34,567 nt of DNA from an uncultured Paraglaciecola sp. (GTDB taxonomy: Bacteria; Pseudomonadota; Gammaproteobacteria; Enterobacterales; Alteromonadaceae). The DNA is taken from NCBI RefSeq assembly GCF_913020055.1, contig NZ_CAJWCF010000051.1, positions 1 through 34,567 of the forward strand. Reading direction: 5' to 3'. The notes below the pieces were generated by a model that searched no databases, was not told the origin of the DNA, and was given only the letters and a program-made list of their open reading frames with translations. Shown one piece after another: positions 26,363 to 34,490 of this stretch. The translations under genes and the position numbers were made by a program. How positions within the stretch are numbered: position 1 is the stretch's first letter; every line of letters starts with the position of its first letter.

Positions 26363-27625
26363 CTAATTATCTGATTTTTTTAAGGCTAATGCATCTTTTA
26401 GTAATGCTAATTGCTGTGAATTTTGTTCACTGGCGGCATTTTTTAACGCTTTGGTAGGTGCATGAATAAGACTATTGGTTAATTTGTTGGCAAGTTCAAT
26501 GATCACTTGCTCAGCTTCTTTGCCATCTGCTAGTTGATTTAACGCTTTACTGACTAACGTATCCCGCTGTAATTCGCTTTGATCGCGAAATCCTTTTAAT
26601 ACATCAATCGACGTTTGGCTTTGTTGCCAACGCATAAATTGTTGAACTTGTTGGGCTACCATTTCATCTGCAAGCTCAGCCGCATCTTGTCGATTAGCTA
26701 AGTTTTTTTCTACTATTTGCTGTAAATCATCCACTGTATATAAATAGGCATCATCCAATTCGCCTACCTCAGCTTCTACATCTCGAGGCACAGCTAAGTC
26801 CACTAAAAATATAGGTTTGTGCTTACGCTCTTTTAACGCGCTTTGTACTAAGCCTTTACCTAGAATAGGCAATTGACTGGCAGTTGAACTAATCACAATA
26901 TCGGCATCTTTTAAATGCTGCGGAATCTGCGCCAAGGTCAATACTGATGCATTTAAAGGCTCTGCAATAGCTTGAGCACGAGCTAGGGTACGATTGGCGA
27001 CAGTCAAAGATCTAACATTTTGTTCGTACAAATGTTTTGCCACAAGCTCAATAGTTTCACCAGCACCTATTAATAATACTCGGCTTTTTTCCAGAGACGA
27101 AAATATATGTTTAGCTAATTGAACCGATGCATAGGCTACAGACACTGCATTGGCACCAATATCGGTCTCACTACGCACTCTTTTTGCAACTGAAAAAGTA
27201 TGTTGAAATAAGCGTTCAAAGCCACCTTTAATCACTCCAGAGTTTTTCGCGTCAGTGTAAGCCTGTTTAACTTGACCTAAAATTTGTGGCTCGCCTAACA
27301 TAAGAGAGTCTAGACCACTGGCTACTCGCATAATGTGGTTAACCGCTTCCTGCTGGGTATAAAGGTAACTGTTGTTCTGTAATTCGTTTTGTTGAACACC
27401 ATGAAAATTAGCGAGCCATGAGCCGATATTGTTTATCTGTCCATCGTCAAGCTGAGCGTAAACCTCTGTTCTATTGCATGTAGACAAAATCACTGACTCG
27501 ATAGCGCCAGTTTCTTGTCGCAACGATGCCAGTGCCTGTACGATTGCATCAGGTGAAAAGGCTATTTTTTCACGCAATTCAATCGGTGCGGTTTTGTGAT
27601 TAATACCAAAAGCGATTAGGGTCAT
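26363..27625 (-). CDS. hemA: Glutamyl-tRNA reductase
   Basis: First committed enzyme of C5-pathway tetrapyrrole synthesis: it reduces glutamyl-tRNA to glutamate-1-semialdehyde with NADPH. Catalytic C50 is in ILSTCNRTEVYA, at the same number as in E. coli. GINHKTAP at the N-terminus, SGLDSLMLGEPQILGQVK (about 100-120), the NADPH-binding LLIGAGETIELVA and the helical dimerisation end are all present. 420 residues, normal. ATG at 27623-27625. It is the first gene of the minus-strand hemA-prfA-prmC group and diverges from lolB, with 142 bases between. Confidence 0.97.
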   Translation of the reverse strand: MTLIAFGINHKTAPIELREKIAFSPDAIVQALASLRQETGAIESVILSTCNRTEVYAQLDDGQINNIGSWLANFHGVQQNELQNNSYLYTQQEAVNHIMRVASGLDSLMLGEPQILGQVKQAYTDAKNSGVIKGGFERLFQHTFSVAKRVRSETDIGANAVSVAYASVQLAKHIFSSLEKSRVLLIGAGETIELVAKHLYEQNVRSLTVANRTLARAQAIAEPLNASVLTLAQIPQHLKDADIVISSTASQLPILGKGLVQSALKERKHKPIFLVDLAVPRDVEAEVGELDDAYLYTVDDLQQIVEKNLANRQDAAELADEMVAQQVQQFMRWQQSQTSIDVLKGFRDQSELQRDTLVSKALNQLADGKEAEQVIIELANKLTNSLIHAPTKALKNAASEQNSQQLALLKDALALKKSDN

Positions 27626-27767
27626 GGAGTGATTAGGTAAAGTTACAACAAAGTGCTAATAAAGTGGCGGCATTGTACGCAAAAGGTAAAACTATTGAAA
27701 GCGATGTCACTTGTATGTTCCTATTGCCTCAATCGATTTTTTTCATTAACAGAGCGTTATTCAAATT

Positions 27768-28388
27768 GTGTTAGCTAGTTACCTGTGTATAAAACAAACT
27801 TTACCCGCCTTTATTCTTATTTTATTACTAACGAGTTGTGCGACTCCTTCTAAGCAAACTGTGAGTTTAAACTCATCTAGTCACCAATTATCATTAAAAC
27901 AACAAGAGCATTGGTCAATAAAGGGTAAATTAGGCTTTAAAAGTCCTGACAAAAAACAAAGTGCCAATTTTAGGTGGCAACAAACGCAACAACAATACCA
28001 ACTCAATTTAACTTCAATTATCGGCACTTCACTGCTTAAGATGCAAGGCAATGAGGAAGTGGCTACCTTAGTTGCCGATGACGAAACCTATCAAGACTCT
28101 GACCCTAGCCATTTAATTTGGCGTGTGACAGGTTGGCAAATACCCGTAGAAAAAATGCGTTTCTGGATAAAAGGACAACATCAGAACAACGATAAGGTAA
28201 TAACAAGTGAACAAGGTTGGGTCAGCCAATTGCAACCTATCTGCAATAATTGCAAAAATTGGTTAATTAACTACGACAATTATAAATTAATAGATAACAT
28301 TTGGTTGCCACACAAAGTGGTTCTGCGTAATAAAAGCAACAACAGTCAACTTTTAGTCCGAATTAATGCTTGGGATTTGCATGAATAA
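27768..28388 (+). CDS. lolB: Outer-membrane lipoprotein receptor LolB
   Basis: Outer-membrane lipoprotein that accepts lipoproteins from LolA and inserts them into the outer membrane. The N-terminus is a lipoprotein signal with lipobox L21-T22-S23-C24. HWSIKGKLGFKSPDKKQSANFRWQQ and the WRVTGWQIPVEKMRFWIKG segment are LolB-like. 206 residues, like E. coli (207). The start is GTG at 27768, the only initiator that leaves a complete signal peptide. It overlaps ispE by 8 bases, the conserved lolB-ispE arrangement beside divergent hemA. Confidence 0.92.
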   Translation: MLASYLCIKQTLPAFILILLLTSCATPSKQTVSLNSSSHQLSLKQQEHWSIKGKLGFKSPDKKQSANFRWQQTQQQYQLNLTSIIGTSLLKMQGNEEVATLVADDETYQDSDPSHLIWRVTGWQIPVEKMRFWIKGQHQNNDKVITSEQGWVSQLQPICNNCKNWLINYDNYKLIDNIWLPHKVVLRNKSNNSQLLVRINAWDLHE

Positions 28389-29250
28389 ACAACCGTTAAA
28401 CTGGTGGCCTAGTCCAGCCAAACTTAATTTATTTTTACACATCAATGGCAGATACCCAAATGGCTATCATCAATTACAAAGTCTTTTTCAAATCCTCGAC
28501 TTTGGTGATGAACTAGCTTTTGAGGTTAATTCATCTGATAAAATCACCTTAGCGGATCCCATTGCTGGGGTAGCTGATGAAGATAATTTGATTATCAAAG
28601 CTGCAGAGTTGTTAAAAAATAGTTTGCCAGAGAATCAATCCAAAGGTCTAGGCTGCACTATACATTTGAAAAAGCGATTACCAATGGGCGGAGGTATAGG
28701 CGGTGGTTCTTCCAATGCCGCAACCACTTTGGTTGTGCTGAATCAACTTTGGGGTTGTCATCTTTCTTTGGACGAATTAACCACTCTAGGCTTAAGTTTA
28801 GGCGCTGACGTGCCTATCTTCATTCAGGGTAAAACCGCTTTTGCTGAAGGTGTGGGTGAGAAATTACAACAAGTTAATCTTCCCGAAAAATCTTATTTAG
28901 TGGTTTTCCCCGAGAGTCATGTTTCTACAGCGGATATTTTCGGCTTACCAAACTTGCCTAGAAATACTGCGAAGATTAACTTTAGCAATTATAGTTTTGA
29001 AAAGACTCACAATGATTGCCAAAAATTGGTTTGTGAACGCTATCCGAATGTTGCAAAAGCATTACACTGGTTGTTAGAATACGCGCCGTCGAGGATGACC
29101 GGTACAGGCGCATGTGTATTTGCAATATTTGAACATCATCAGGAAGCATTAGATGTTCAAGCTTTGTTGCCAGAAGGCAGTAAAAGTTTTGTTGCAAATG
29201 GGGTGAATACATCCCTTTTACATAGCCAGATCCAAGCACAAAATTACTAG
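28381..29250 (+). CDS. ispE: 4-diphosphocytidyl-2-C-methyl-D-erythritol kinase
   Basis: GHMP-family kinase of the MEP isoprenoid pathway, phosphorylating CDP-ME. Signature motifs are SPAKLNLFLHINGRYPNGYH at 11-30 (K14), the ATP loop PMGGGIGGGSSNAATTL from residue 101 and D143 in GADVPIF, with a C-terminal RMTGTGACVF glycine loop. 289 residues from the ATG at 28381, which has GGGA upstream and overlaps the end of lolB. An ATG 15 bases earlier (28366) lacks a ribosome site and adds non-conserved residues. The tRNA-Gln gene follows 6 bases after the stop. Confidence 0.96.
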   Translation: MNKQPLNWWPSPAKLNLFLHINGRYPNGYHQLQSLFQILDFGDELAFEVNSSDKITLADPIAGVADEDNLIIKAAELLKNSLPENQSKGLGCTIHLKKRLPMGGGIGGGSSNAATTLVVLNQLWGCHLSLDELTTLGLSLGADVPIFIQGKTAFAEGVGEKLQQVNLPEKSYLVVFPESHVSTADIFGLPNLPRNTAKINFSNYSFEKTHNDCQKLVCERYPNVAKALHWLLEYAPSRMTGTGACVFAIFEHHQEALDVQALLPEGSKSFVANGVNTSLLHSQIQAQNY

Positions 29251-29256
29251 TTTAAT

Positions 29257-29331
29257 TGGGGTATAGCCAAGTGGTAAGGCAACGGGTTTTGATCCCGTCA
29301 TTCGTTGGTTCGAGTCCAGCTACCCCAGCCA
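29257..29331 (+). tRNA. tRNA-Gln (TTG)
   Basis: A 75-nucleotide cloverleaf: acceptor TGGGGTA pairs with TACCCCA, discriminator G, and an encoded CCA at 29329-29331. The anticodon arm ACGGG/CCCGT encloses loop TTTTGAT with anticodon TTG at 29289-29291. The T arm is GTTGG-TTCGAGT-CCAGC. It lies between ispE and prs, as in many gammaproteobacteria, and may be processed from an ispE transcript; no separate promoter is evident. Confidence 0.97.
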
Positions 29332-29350
29332 CTTTATAAGACAGTTTGGT

Positions 29351-29412
29351 TTTTGTGATAGTAGGTTTTGATCCACGGTTATACCGTTGGTTCGAGTCCA
29401 GCTTCCTAGCCA
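29351..29412 (+). pseudogene. Degenerate tRNA-Gln copy upstream of prs
   Basis: The 18-base block GTTGGTTCGAGTCCAGCT of the true tRNA-Gln is repeated almost entirely here (exact through CCAGCT), followed by TCCTAGCCA instead of ACCCCAGCCA. GGTTTTGATCC of the anticodon arm is also repeated. The D arm is missing or eroded, and neither the acceptor nor the anticodon stem can pair properly. It looks like an old tandem duplication now decayed to a tRNA remnant within the prs leader. Confidence 0.8.
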
Positions 29413-29437
29413 ATTAATAAACACTGAGGATATTACC

Positions 29438-30385
29438 GTGCCGGATATGAAGATTTTTTCTGGGAATGCAGTACCTGAATTGGCCCAGAAAGTAGCAGAT
29501 AGACTTTATACAAAGCTAGGACATGCAAGTGTTGGACGTTTTAGTGATGGGGAAATCAGTGTAGAAATCCACGAAAATGTACGTGGCTCCGATGTATTTA
29601 TTATTCAATCTACCTGTGCACCAACCAATGACAATTTAATGGAATTGATTGTGATGATCGACGCATTCCGTCGCGCATCAGCAGGCCGTATTACTGCGGT
29701 TATTCCTTATTTTGGTTATGCACGTCAGGATAGACGCGTGCGCTCAGCGCGAGTACCTATTACTGCTAAAGTAGTGGCTGACTTTTTGTCTAATGTAGGC
29801 GTCGACCGCGTGTTGACTATCGACTTACACGCAGAACAAATACAAGGCTTCTTCGATGTACCGGTAGACAACGCGTTTGGTACCCCTATTTTATTAGATG
29901 ATATGCGCCGTAGAGACTTTCATAACCCTGTTGTTGTTTCACCTGATATTGGCGGTGTTGTGCGTGCCCGTGCTTTAGCCAAACTTATGAATGACACCGA
30001 TTTGGCCATTATTGATAAACGTCGACCTAAGGCCAATGTTGCCCAAGTGATGCATATTATTGGTGATGTGCAAGACCGAGATTGCATCATTGTTGATGAC
30101 ATGATTGATACTGGTGGCACATTAGCAAAAGCGGCTGAAGCATTAAAAGCCCATGGCGCAAGAAATGTGTATGCCTATGCCACTCACGCGATATTCTCAG
30201 GTAATGCCGCACAGAATTTACGTGACTCGGTAATTGATGAAATCATTATTACCGACAGCATACCGCTTTGCCCTGAAATTGCAGCCATCCCTAAGGTCAA
30301 ACAACTTACCTTATCTAATATGCTTGCTGAAGCTATTCGAAGAGTAAGTAACGAAGAGTCGATCTCTGCGATGTTTGAATATTAA
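29438..30385 (+). CDS. prs: Ribose-phosphate pyrophosphokinase
   Basis: Makes phosphoribosyl pyrophosphate (PRPP) from ribose 5-phosphate and ATP, feeding purine, pyrimidine, histidine, tryptophan and NAD synthesis. 315 residues, the E. coli length. The start is GTG at 29438, with TGAGGA seven bases upstream, giving [16 protein letters not shown] as in E. coli. An upstream extension of the open frame runs through the tRNA remnant and is not coding. Conserved parts are [10 protein letters not shown], the flexible loop [32 protein letters not shown] and the PRPP-binding [11 protein letters not shown] terminator follows. Confidence 0.98.
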   Translation: MPDMKIFSGNAVPELAQKVADRLYTKLGHASVGRFSDGEISVEIHENVRGSDVFIIQSTCAPTNDNLMELIVMIDAFRRASAGRITAVIPYFGYARQDRRVRSARVPITAKVVADFLSNVGVDRVLTIDLHAEQIQGFFDVPVDNAFGTPILLDDMRRRDFHNPVVVSPDIGGVVRARALAKLMNDTDLAIIDKRRPKANVAQVMHIIGDVQDRDCIIVDDMIDTGGTLAKAAEALKAHGARNVYAYATHAIFSGNAAQNLRDSVIDEIIITDSIPLCPEIAAIPKVKQLTLSNMLAEAIRRVSNEESISAMFEY

Positions 30386-30410
30386 TAACAGCAACATTCA
30401 CTAATATTTA

Positions 30411-30436
30411 AGCGGCTTTTATCAGCCGCTTTTTTA
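30411..30436 (+). terminator. Rho-independent terminator after prs
   Basis: AGCGGCT (30411-30417) pairs with AGCCGCT (30424-30430) around TTTATC and is followed by a T run. It lies 26 bases beyond the prs stop, so rplY needs its own promoter. Confidence 0.9.
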
Positions 30437-30554
30437 TTGGCAAATAAACCAGCAAACTGATTGTTTCACTTTCGGTCAGGTGTTAATATTCGCCGCCCTT
30501 TTTTGGGGATGTTGTTGTTTTACTATCTATTGGTAGGGAACTGGCAGCACAAAC

Positions 30555-30579
30555 GTAAATTTTGGTCGCAAAAATTTAC
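30555..30579 (+). promoter_or_regulatory. Perfect 9-bp inverted repeat in the rplY leader
   Basis: GTAAATTTT (30555-30563) and AAAATTTAC (30571-30579) flank GGTCGCA, 36 bases before the rplY ATG. It could be a leader hairpin or a protein site. L25 binds 5S rRNA, but no 5S-like fold is visible here, so autogenous control is speculation. Confidence 0.35.
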
Positions 30580-30614
30580 ACACATTTACTATTTTTATAT
30601 TTTGGAGTTACCAC

Positions 30615-31265
30615 ATGTCTGATGGAATTTTCACACTAGACGCAGAAGTCCGTACTGATTTAGGGAAAGGTGCGAGCCGCCGCCTACGTCACGCTGGTAA
30701 AGTACCTGCAGTCTTATACGGAGCCGGTAAAGAAGCCGTTTCTTTGACCCTTGATCATAACAAACTTTTCCAAGCCCAAGGCTTCGAAGCTTTTTACTCT
30801 CACGTTCTGACTTTGAACATTGGTAAAAAGAAAACAGAAGTATTGGTTAAAGACATGCAACGTCATGCCTTTAGACCTATTGTTATGCACGTTGACTTCT
30901 TGCGCATTGACGCAAAAGTAGCGCTTCAAACCAACGTACCTTTACACTTCATCAATGAAGAAAAAGCTGACTCTATCAAGTTGAACGGCGGTCACGCTGA
31001 ACATCACATGGTTGATGTTGAAGTAAGCTGTTTACCTGGTGACTTACCAGAATACATTGAAGTTGATTTGTTGAACGTTGCACTTGATCAAACTGTTCAC
31101 TTAACTGATTTAGTATTACCTAAAGGCGTTACTTTAGTTGAACTAAACAAAGGCGCCGAAGATCACGATTTAGCTGTTGTTACAGTTAAACTATCTAAAG
31201 GTCCTAAAGCTGAAGACGAAGACGAAAGTGAAGGCGATGCTGCAGAAGAAGCACCTGCGGAATAA
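30615..31265 (+). CDS. rplY: 50S ribosomal protein L25, CTC-type long form
   Basis: Ribosomal protein L25 binds 5S rRNA. This 216-residue form has the L25 domain (about 1-92, beginning [31 protein letters not shown]), a second TL5/CTC beta domain (about 95-185) and an acidic tail ([17 protein letters not shown]). E. coli L25 is only the first domain (94 residues). The long form is common in Alteromonadales and many other bacteria. The ATG at 30615 has TGGAG upstream. It precedes pth with only 5 bases between. Confidence 0.96.
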   Translation: MSDGIFTLDAEVRTDLGKGASRRLRHAGKVPAVLYGAGKEAVSLTLDHNKLFQAQGFEAFYSHVLTLNIGKKKTEVLVKDMQRHAFRPIVMHVDFLRIDAKVALQTNVPLHFINEEKADSIKLNGGHAEHHMVDVEVSCLPGDLPEYIEVDLLNVALDQTVHLTDLVLPKGVTLVELNKGAEDHDLAVVTVKLSKGPKAEDEDESEGDAAEEAPAE

Positions 31266-31270
31266 GTTGC

Positions 31271-31870
31271 TTGACTGATAAACAATTAGCGCGCATTAGC
31301 CTAATTGTGGGCCTGGGTAATCCAGGCCCTGAATATCAGCATACCCGGCATAATGCTGGTGCATGGTTCGTTGAATCACTAGCAAAAATGTACAACTGCA
31401 CGTTAAAACTAGAAAACAAATTTTATGGTTACACTGGTCGTGTCACGATTGGTGGACAAGATGTTCGACTTCTTATTCCTACTACCTTTATGAACAAAAG
31501 CGGTCAAGCTGTTGCAGCGATGGCGAACTTTTACCGCGTCCCATTATCAAGTTTATTAGTAGCCTTTGATGAGTTAGATTTGCCTCCCGGTGTAGCAAAA
31601 TTTAAAACTGGTGGTAGCTCAAGCCAAAATGGCATTCGGGATATTGTTAGCAGTATGGCCAACCAGAAAGATTTTTTACGCTTGCGTATTGGAATCGGCC
31701 ACCCAGGTGATAAAAACCGAGTCACTGGACACGTGTTAGGCAAAGCGCCGCAAAAAGAGCAACAACAAATAGAGGATGCAATTGATGAAGCAACCCGTTG
31801 CCTTGAAATATTAATCAAAGATGATCTTAAAAAAGCCATGAATCGACTACATTCGTTCAAAGCAGAATAA
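31271..31870 (+). CDS. pth: Peptidyl-tRNA hydrolase
   Basis: Releases peptides from prematurely dropped peptidyl-tRNA. The residues known from E. coli are all shifted by 7: N17 (GNPGPEY), the catalytic H27 ([10 protein letters not shown]), N75 (TFMNKSGQ) and D100 (FDELDLPPG). 199 residues. The start is TTG at 31271; no ATG lies close before the conserved IVGLGNPG, and the extension [10 protein letters not shown] fits the family's short lead. It is probably co-transcribed with rplY, and ychF follows 70 bases later. Confidence 0.96.
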   Translation: MTDKQLARISLIVGLGNPGPEYQHTRHNAGAWFVESLAKMYNCTLKLENKFYGYTGRVTIGGQDVRLLIPTTFMNKSGQAVAAMANFYRVPLSSLLVAFDELDLPPGVAKFKTGGSSSQNGIRDIVSSMANQKDFLRLRIGIGHPGDKNRVTGHVLGKAPQKEQQQIEDAIDEATRCLEILIKDDLKKAMNRLHSFKAE

Positions 31871-31940
31871 TAGTTCATTAAACAAATTAACCATGACGTA
31901 CTCCGTCAGATTATTTATACAAAATTAAGAGGAAAACAAG

Positions 31941-33032
31941 ATGGGTTTTAAATGCGGCATAGTCGGTTTACCAAACGTCGGCAAATCAACACTTTTTAAC
32001 GCCTTAACCAAAGCCGGTATCGAAGCGGCCAACTTCCCATTTTGTACTATCGAACCAAATACGGGTGTGGTACCTGTACCTGATTTACGTTTAGATAAAT
32101 TGGCGGCAATAGTTAACCCTAAACGTACTATTCCTACCACTATGGAATTTGTAGATATTGCCGGTTTAGTAGCAGGCGCGTCTAAAGGTGAAGGTTTAGG
32201 TAACAAATTTTTAGCCAACATTCGTGAAACCGATGCTATTGGCCATGTTGTGCGTTGTTTTGACAACGACAACATTGTACATGTTGCAGGAAAGGTCAGC
32301 CCTGAAGATGATATCGAAATCATCAACACAGAACTGGCCTTATCAGACTTAGAAACCACAGAAAAAGCATTACACAGAGTCGCCAAAAGAGCCAAAGGAG
32401 GCGACGCTGATGCCAAAGCAGAGCTTAAAGTATTAGAAAAAATCAAACCACATTTAGATGAAGGTGAATTGCTTCGTTCTGTAGAGCTAGATAAAGATGA
32501 ATTAAAACTTATCAGCTACATGAACTTCTTAACGCTAAAACCTACCATGTATATTGCCAACGTGAATGACGATGGATTCGAAAACAATCCATACCTCGAC
32601 AGAGTACGTGAAATTGCCGCTGCCGAAGGCGCAGTAGTAGTCGCAGTATGTGCTGAAATCGAATCTGAAATTGGTGAGTTGGACGAAGAAGAAAAAGCCG
32701 AGTTCATGGCCGATATGGGCTTAGAAGAACCTGGTCTAAACCGCGTTATCCGTTCTGGTTATGAGTTACTTGCGCTAAACACCTATTTTACCGCTGGCAT
32801 ACAAGAAGTACGAGCTTGGACCTATAAAGAAGGCTCAACCGCCCCACAAACCGCTGGCGTCATCCACACTGACTTCGAAAAAGGTTTTATCCGCGCTGAA
32901 ATCATTGGATATGACCATTTTGTTGAATTTAACGGTGAACAAGGCGCTAAAGATGCTGGTAAATGGCGTCTAGAAGGCAAAGACTACATTGTTAAAGACG
33001 GTGATGTAATTCACTTTAGATTTAACGTTTAG
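31941..33032 (+). CDS. ychF: Redox-regulated ATPase YchF (Obg family)
   Basis: P-loop NTPase of the YchF/OLA1 subfamily, which prefers ATP over GTP and binds ribosomes. GLPNVGKST is at 9-17, the switch region [10 protein letters not shown] follows, and [17 protein letters not shown] is the G3 region. The usual G4 NKxD is replaced by NVND, as expected for the subfamily. There is a helical insertion (about 130-200) and a C-terminal TGS domain (about 280-361). 363 residues as in E. coli. GAGG lies before the ATG at 31941. It follows pth, the standard gammaproteobacterial order, and ends with a strong terminator. Confidence 0.97.
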   Translation: MGFKCGIVGLPNVGKSTLFNALTKAGIEAANFPFCTIEPNTGVVPVPDLRLDKLAAIVNPKRTIPTTMEFVDIAGLVAGASKGEGLGNKFLANIRETDAIGHVVRCFDNDNIVHVAGKVSPEDDIEIINTELALSDLETTEKALHRVAKRAKGGDADAKAELKVLEKIKPHLDEGELLRSVELDKDELKLISYMNFLTLKPTMYIANVNDDGFENNPYLDRVREIAAAEGAVVVAVCAEIESEIGELDEEEKAEFMADMGLEEPGLNRVIRSGYELLALNTYFTAGIQEVRAWTYKEGSTAPQTAGVIHTDFEKGFIRAEIIGYDHFVEFNGEQGAKDAGKWRLEGKDYIVKDGDVIHFRFNV

Positions 33033-33050
33033 TCTTAATACAGTTTTGAT

Positions 33051-33078
33051 AAAGCCCGCTATAAGCGGGCTTTTTTTA
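33051..33078 (+). terminator. Rho-independent terminator after ychF
   Basis: AAAGCCCGCT (33051-33060) pairs with AGCGGGCTTT (33064-33073) around ATA, followed by a T run. The A-rich opposite side lets it serve the convergent small gene too; that gene's stop lies inside the stem. Confidence 0.92.
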
Positions 33079-33256
33079 TAACTTTGAAATAGATATATAG
33101 GTACCCTACCCAAGAAAATAAAACAGTGACTAATAGCCAAACTGGCTTTTGAACGTTAGGTATTTTATTGGAGAACAGTGTTAACCCTGCAGGCAAAAGG
33201 AATAAAACTAAAATCAACAACATTTCTAAACCACCGCCACCATTGGATATTTCCAT
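33059..33256 (-). CDS. Hypothetical small membrane protein, 65 residues
   Basis: Not recognised. The protein starts MEISNGGGGLEM and has two hydrophobic segments (about 12-28 and 39-58), a short positively charged loop (NKIPNVQKP) between them and a basic end FKVIKKARL. The second segment, with its W-x-x-G-Y-x-Y pattern, resembles two-helix small proteins such as superinfection-immunity-like families, but only loosely. ATG at 33254-33256 with AGGA 11 bases upstream. The stop falls inside the ychF terminator stem, which is unusual but possible. Its length and clean membrane pattern make a real gene more likely than chance. Confidence 0.55.
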   Translation of the reverse strand: MEISNGGGGLEMLLILVLFLLPAGLTLFSNKIPNVQKPVWLLVTVLFSWVGYLYIYFKVIKKARL

Positions 33257-33410
33257 TATCTAAGATTCCTACTTTTACATATACGCCCCATTAAGAGGCA
33301 AAAAATAGTTGGTTACAATTAGCGACGCAGGTGCAAAACCAACTGTTTTTTGTCCTGCTTGAGTGACTGGTTATGCGGTAACTTACAATTGAAGTTTAAT
33401 ACAAAAAGAC

Positions 33411-33590
33411 TTACGACTTGTACGACACTTTCTTAATCGTTGATGTAGCGATTAGCTCTATACTTTTTTTGCACTGAATTTTAACCCAATCATCGCTTAC
33501 ATCTAGTATTTTCCCTGTCACCTCAGAGTTCCCCCAAGCAGATAACTCTAAAGAAATTGTAGCTTCTTTACCGTTTAGATCATTTAACAT
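33411..33590 (-). CDS. Hypothetical small beta-barrel protein, 59 residues
   Basis: Not assigned to a named gene. The ATG at 33588-33590 has a textbook AAAGGAG eight bases upstream. The frame could extend 12 codons further but would then include the ribosome site. The product MLNDLNGKEATISLELSA, then VTGKILDVSDDWVKIQCK and a basic end, shows alternating strands of an SH3- or Sm-like barrel, similar in style to small DUF6897-type proteins. Such proteins have no known function. Bases 33257-33410 between it and the small membrane gene hold nothing that I recognise. Confidence 0.6.
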   Translation of the reverse strand: MLNDLNGKEATISLELSAWGNSEVTGKILDVSDDWVKIQCKKSIELIATSTIKKVSYKS

Positions 33591-34326
33591 ATCAAACTCC
33601 TTTTTATAAAATATATAGAACGACAAATTCTTGCGGTTGGACTACCGCATAACATTTTATTAGGCGGTAGTCGGGTTAGATACAAACACTACTTTCATGC
33701 TTAACTTGACATTCCGGTTAATTTTTTACAGCATTTCATAAACTTAGCCTTTTGAAAAGGCTAATCTAGATTTGATATTTGATGATCAAACCAAGCCATG
33801 TATTTATCCAAAATTTTAAGTCTGGATAAATACACAAGGTAAATCAAAGTTTATACAAAACAGTCAGATACAAAAATAGTCCTGTAGAAGTGAGGCCTGA
33901 AGTTGCCTATTATGACCATTGAAAACACCGATTTTTCACGTTTTCCTATTATAACTGTACAAAAAACCACTAACTAAAACAGGCGAAGACTGTGTTTTAT
34001 CCGTTTTGTCTTACTTTACCTTCGACTCAAAAATAGCCAATAATCTGCTGGATTTTGTAGGGTAATCGTCAGGGAAGACGATTACCCTACAAAATCCAGC
34101 ATGATTGCGGTGTGAAAAAAGTAAAGTAAATGGAGGGCAATAGATGTCAGCGTATGCGCTAATTTTAGTCCTGAAAGATAAAAAACCTACAAGTCACATT
34201 TTTGGTTATAGCAAAGAATTAACTGAAGAATCCCCCAAAACTACTCACATTTACCTTCAACAAGCCCATTTCAACCATCACCTGCTTAGTATCTAACCAA
34301 ACAGACAGTTTATTGTCATAAAACGG
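33591..34326. other. Long gene-free stretch before the tRNA operon
   Basis: About 735 bases without a credible coding frame. AT-rich sequence carries a weak stem AAAACAG/CTGTGTTTT near 33976-33998 and a large palindrome at 34046-34101 inside an outer repeat. Open frames on the minus strand here are short, and one overlaps the tRNA-Met gene. The stretch looks like accessory or eroded sequence next to tRNA genes, a common insertion site. Confidence 0.5.
34011..34129. repeat. Nested palindrome, 25-bp perfect arms within 9-bp outer arms
   Basis: Inner arms 34046-34070 and 34077-34101 are perfect inverted copies around AGGGAA (key sequence GTAGGGTAATCGTC). Outer arms TTACTTTAC (34011-34019) and GTAAAGTAA (34121-34129) share nearly the same centre. 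It is not followed by a T run and lies far from any gene end, so an ordinary terminator is unlikely. It could be a miniature inverted-repeat element or palindromic intergenic repeat. Other genomic copies would be needed to call it mobile. Confidence 0.75.
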
Positions 34327-34355
34327 TTGACGGCAAAAACCTAGATCAGCATAAT
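34327..34355 (+). promoter_or_regulatory. Promoter of the tRNA-Met/tRNA-Leu operon
   Basis: TTGACG (34327-34332), a 17-base spacer and CATAAT (34350-34355) each match 5 of 6 of the sigma-70 consensus. A GC-rich ACGCGCC discriminator follows, typical of stable-RNA promoters under stringent control. The tRNA-Met gene begins 32 bases after the -10. Confidence 0.8.
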
Positions 34356-34386
34356 ACGCGCCACTTCGGAGACGGAGTGATTTAGT

Positions 34387-34463
34387 GGCTACATAGCTCA
34401 GTTGGTTAGAGCACATCACTCATAATGATGGGGTCGCAGGTTCGAATCCCGCTGTAGCCACCA
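34387..34463 (+). tRNA. tRNA-Met (CAT), elongator type
   Basis: 77 nucleotides. Acceptor GGCTACA pairs with TGTAGCC, with discriminator A and encoded CCA at 34461-34463. Anticodon CAT is at 34421-34423 in loop CTCATAA, and the T loop is GTTCGAATC. It closely resembles the E. coli elongator tRNA-Met. The first base pair is G-C and the anticodon stem lacks three G-C pairs, so it is not the initiator. Confidence 0.96.
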
Positions 34464-34490
34464 CTTTTATCTTGTATAGGATAGAAGTAT

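Noticed and set aside
29387-29437. N-terminal extension of prs (start before 29438)
   Set aside because: The extension passes through the tRNA-Gln remnant, is not conserved in Prs, and the GTG at 29438 has a good ribosome site and the exact family N-terminus.
31531-31878. 115-codon minus-strand open frame opposite pth
   Set aside because: It is antisense to pth, whose catalytic residues are all in place. There is no independent support.
31925-32446. 173-codon minus-strand open frame opposite ychF
   Set aside because: It is a shadow of the highly conserved ychF coding frame; its composition is low-complexity serine/leucine and it matches no family that I know.
34219-34419. 66-codon minus-strand open frame
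   Set aside because: It overlaps the tRNA promoter and the tRNA-Met gene, has no family-like composition and lacks a convincing ribosome site.
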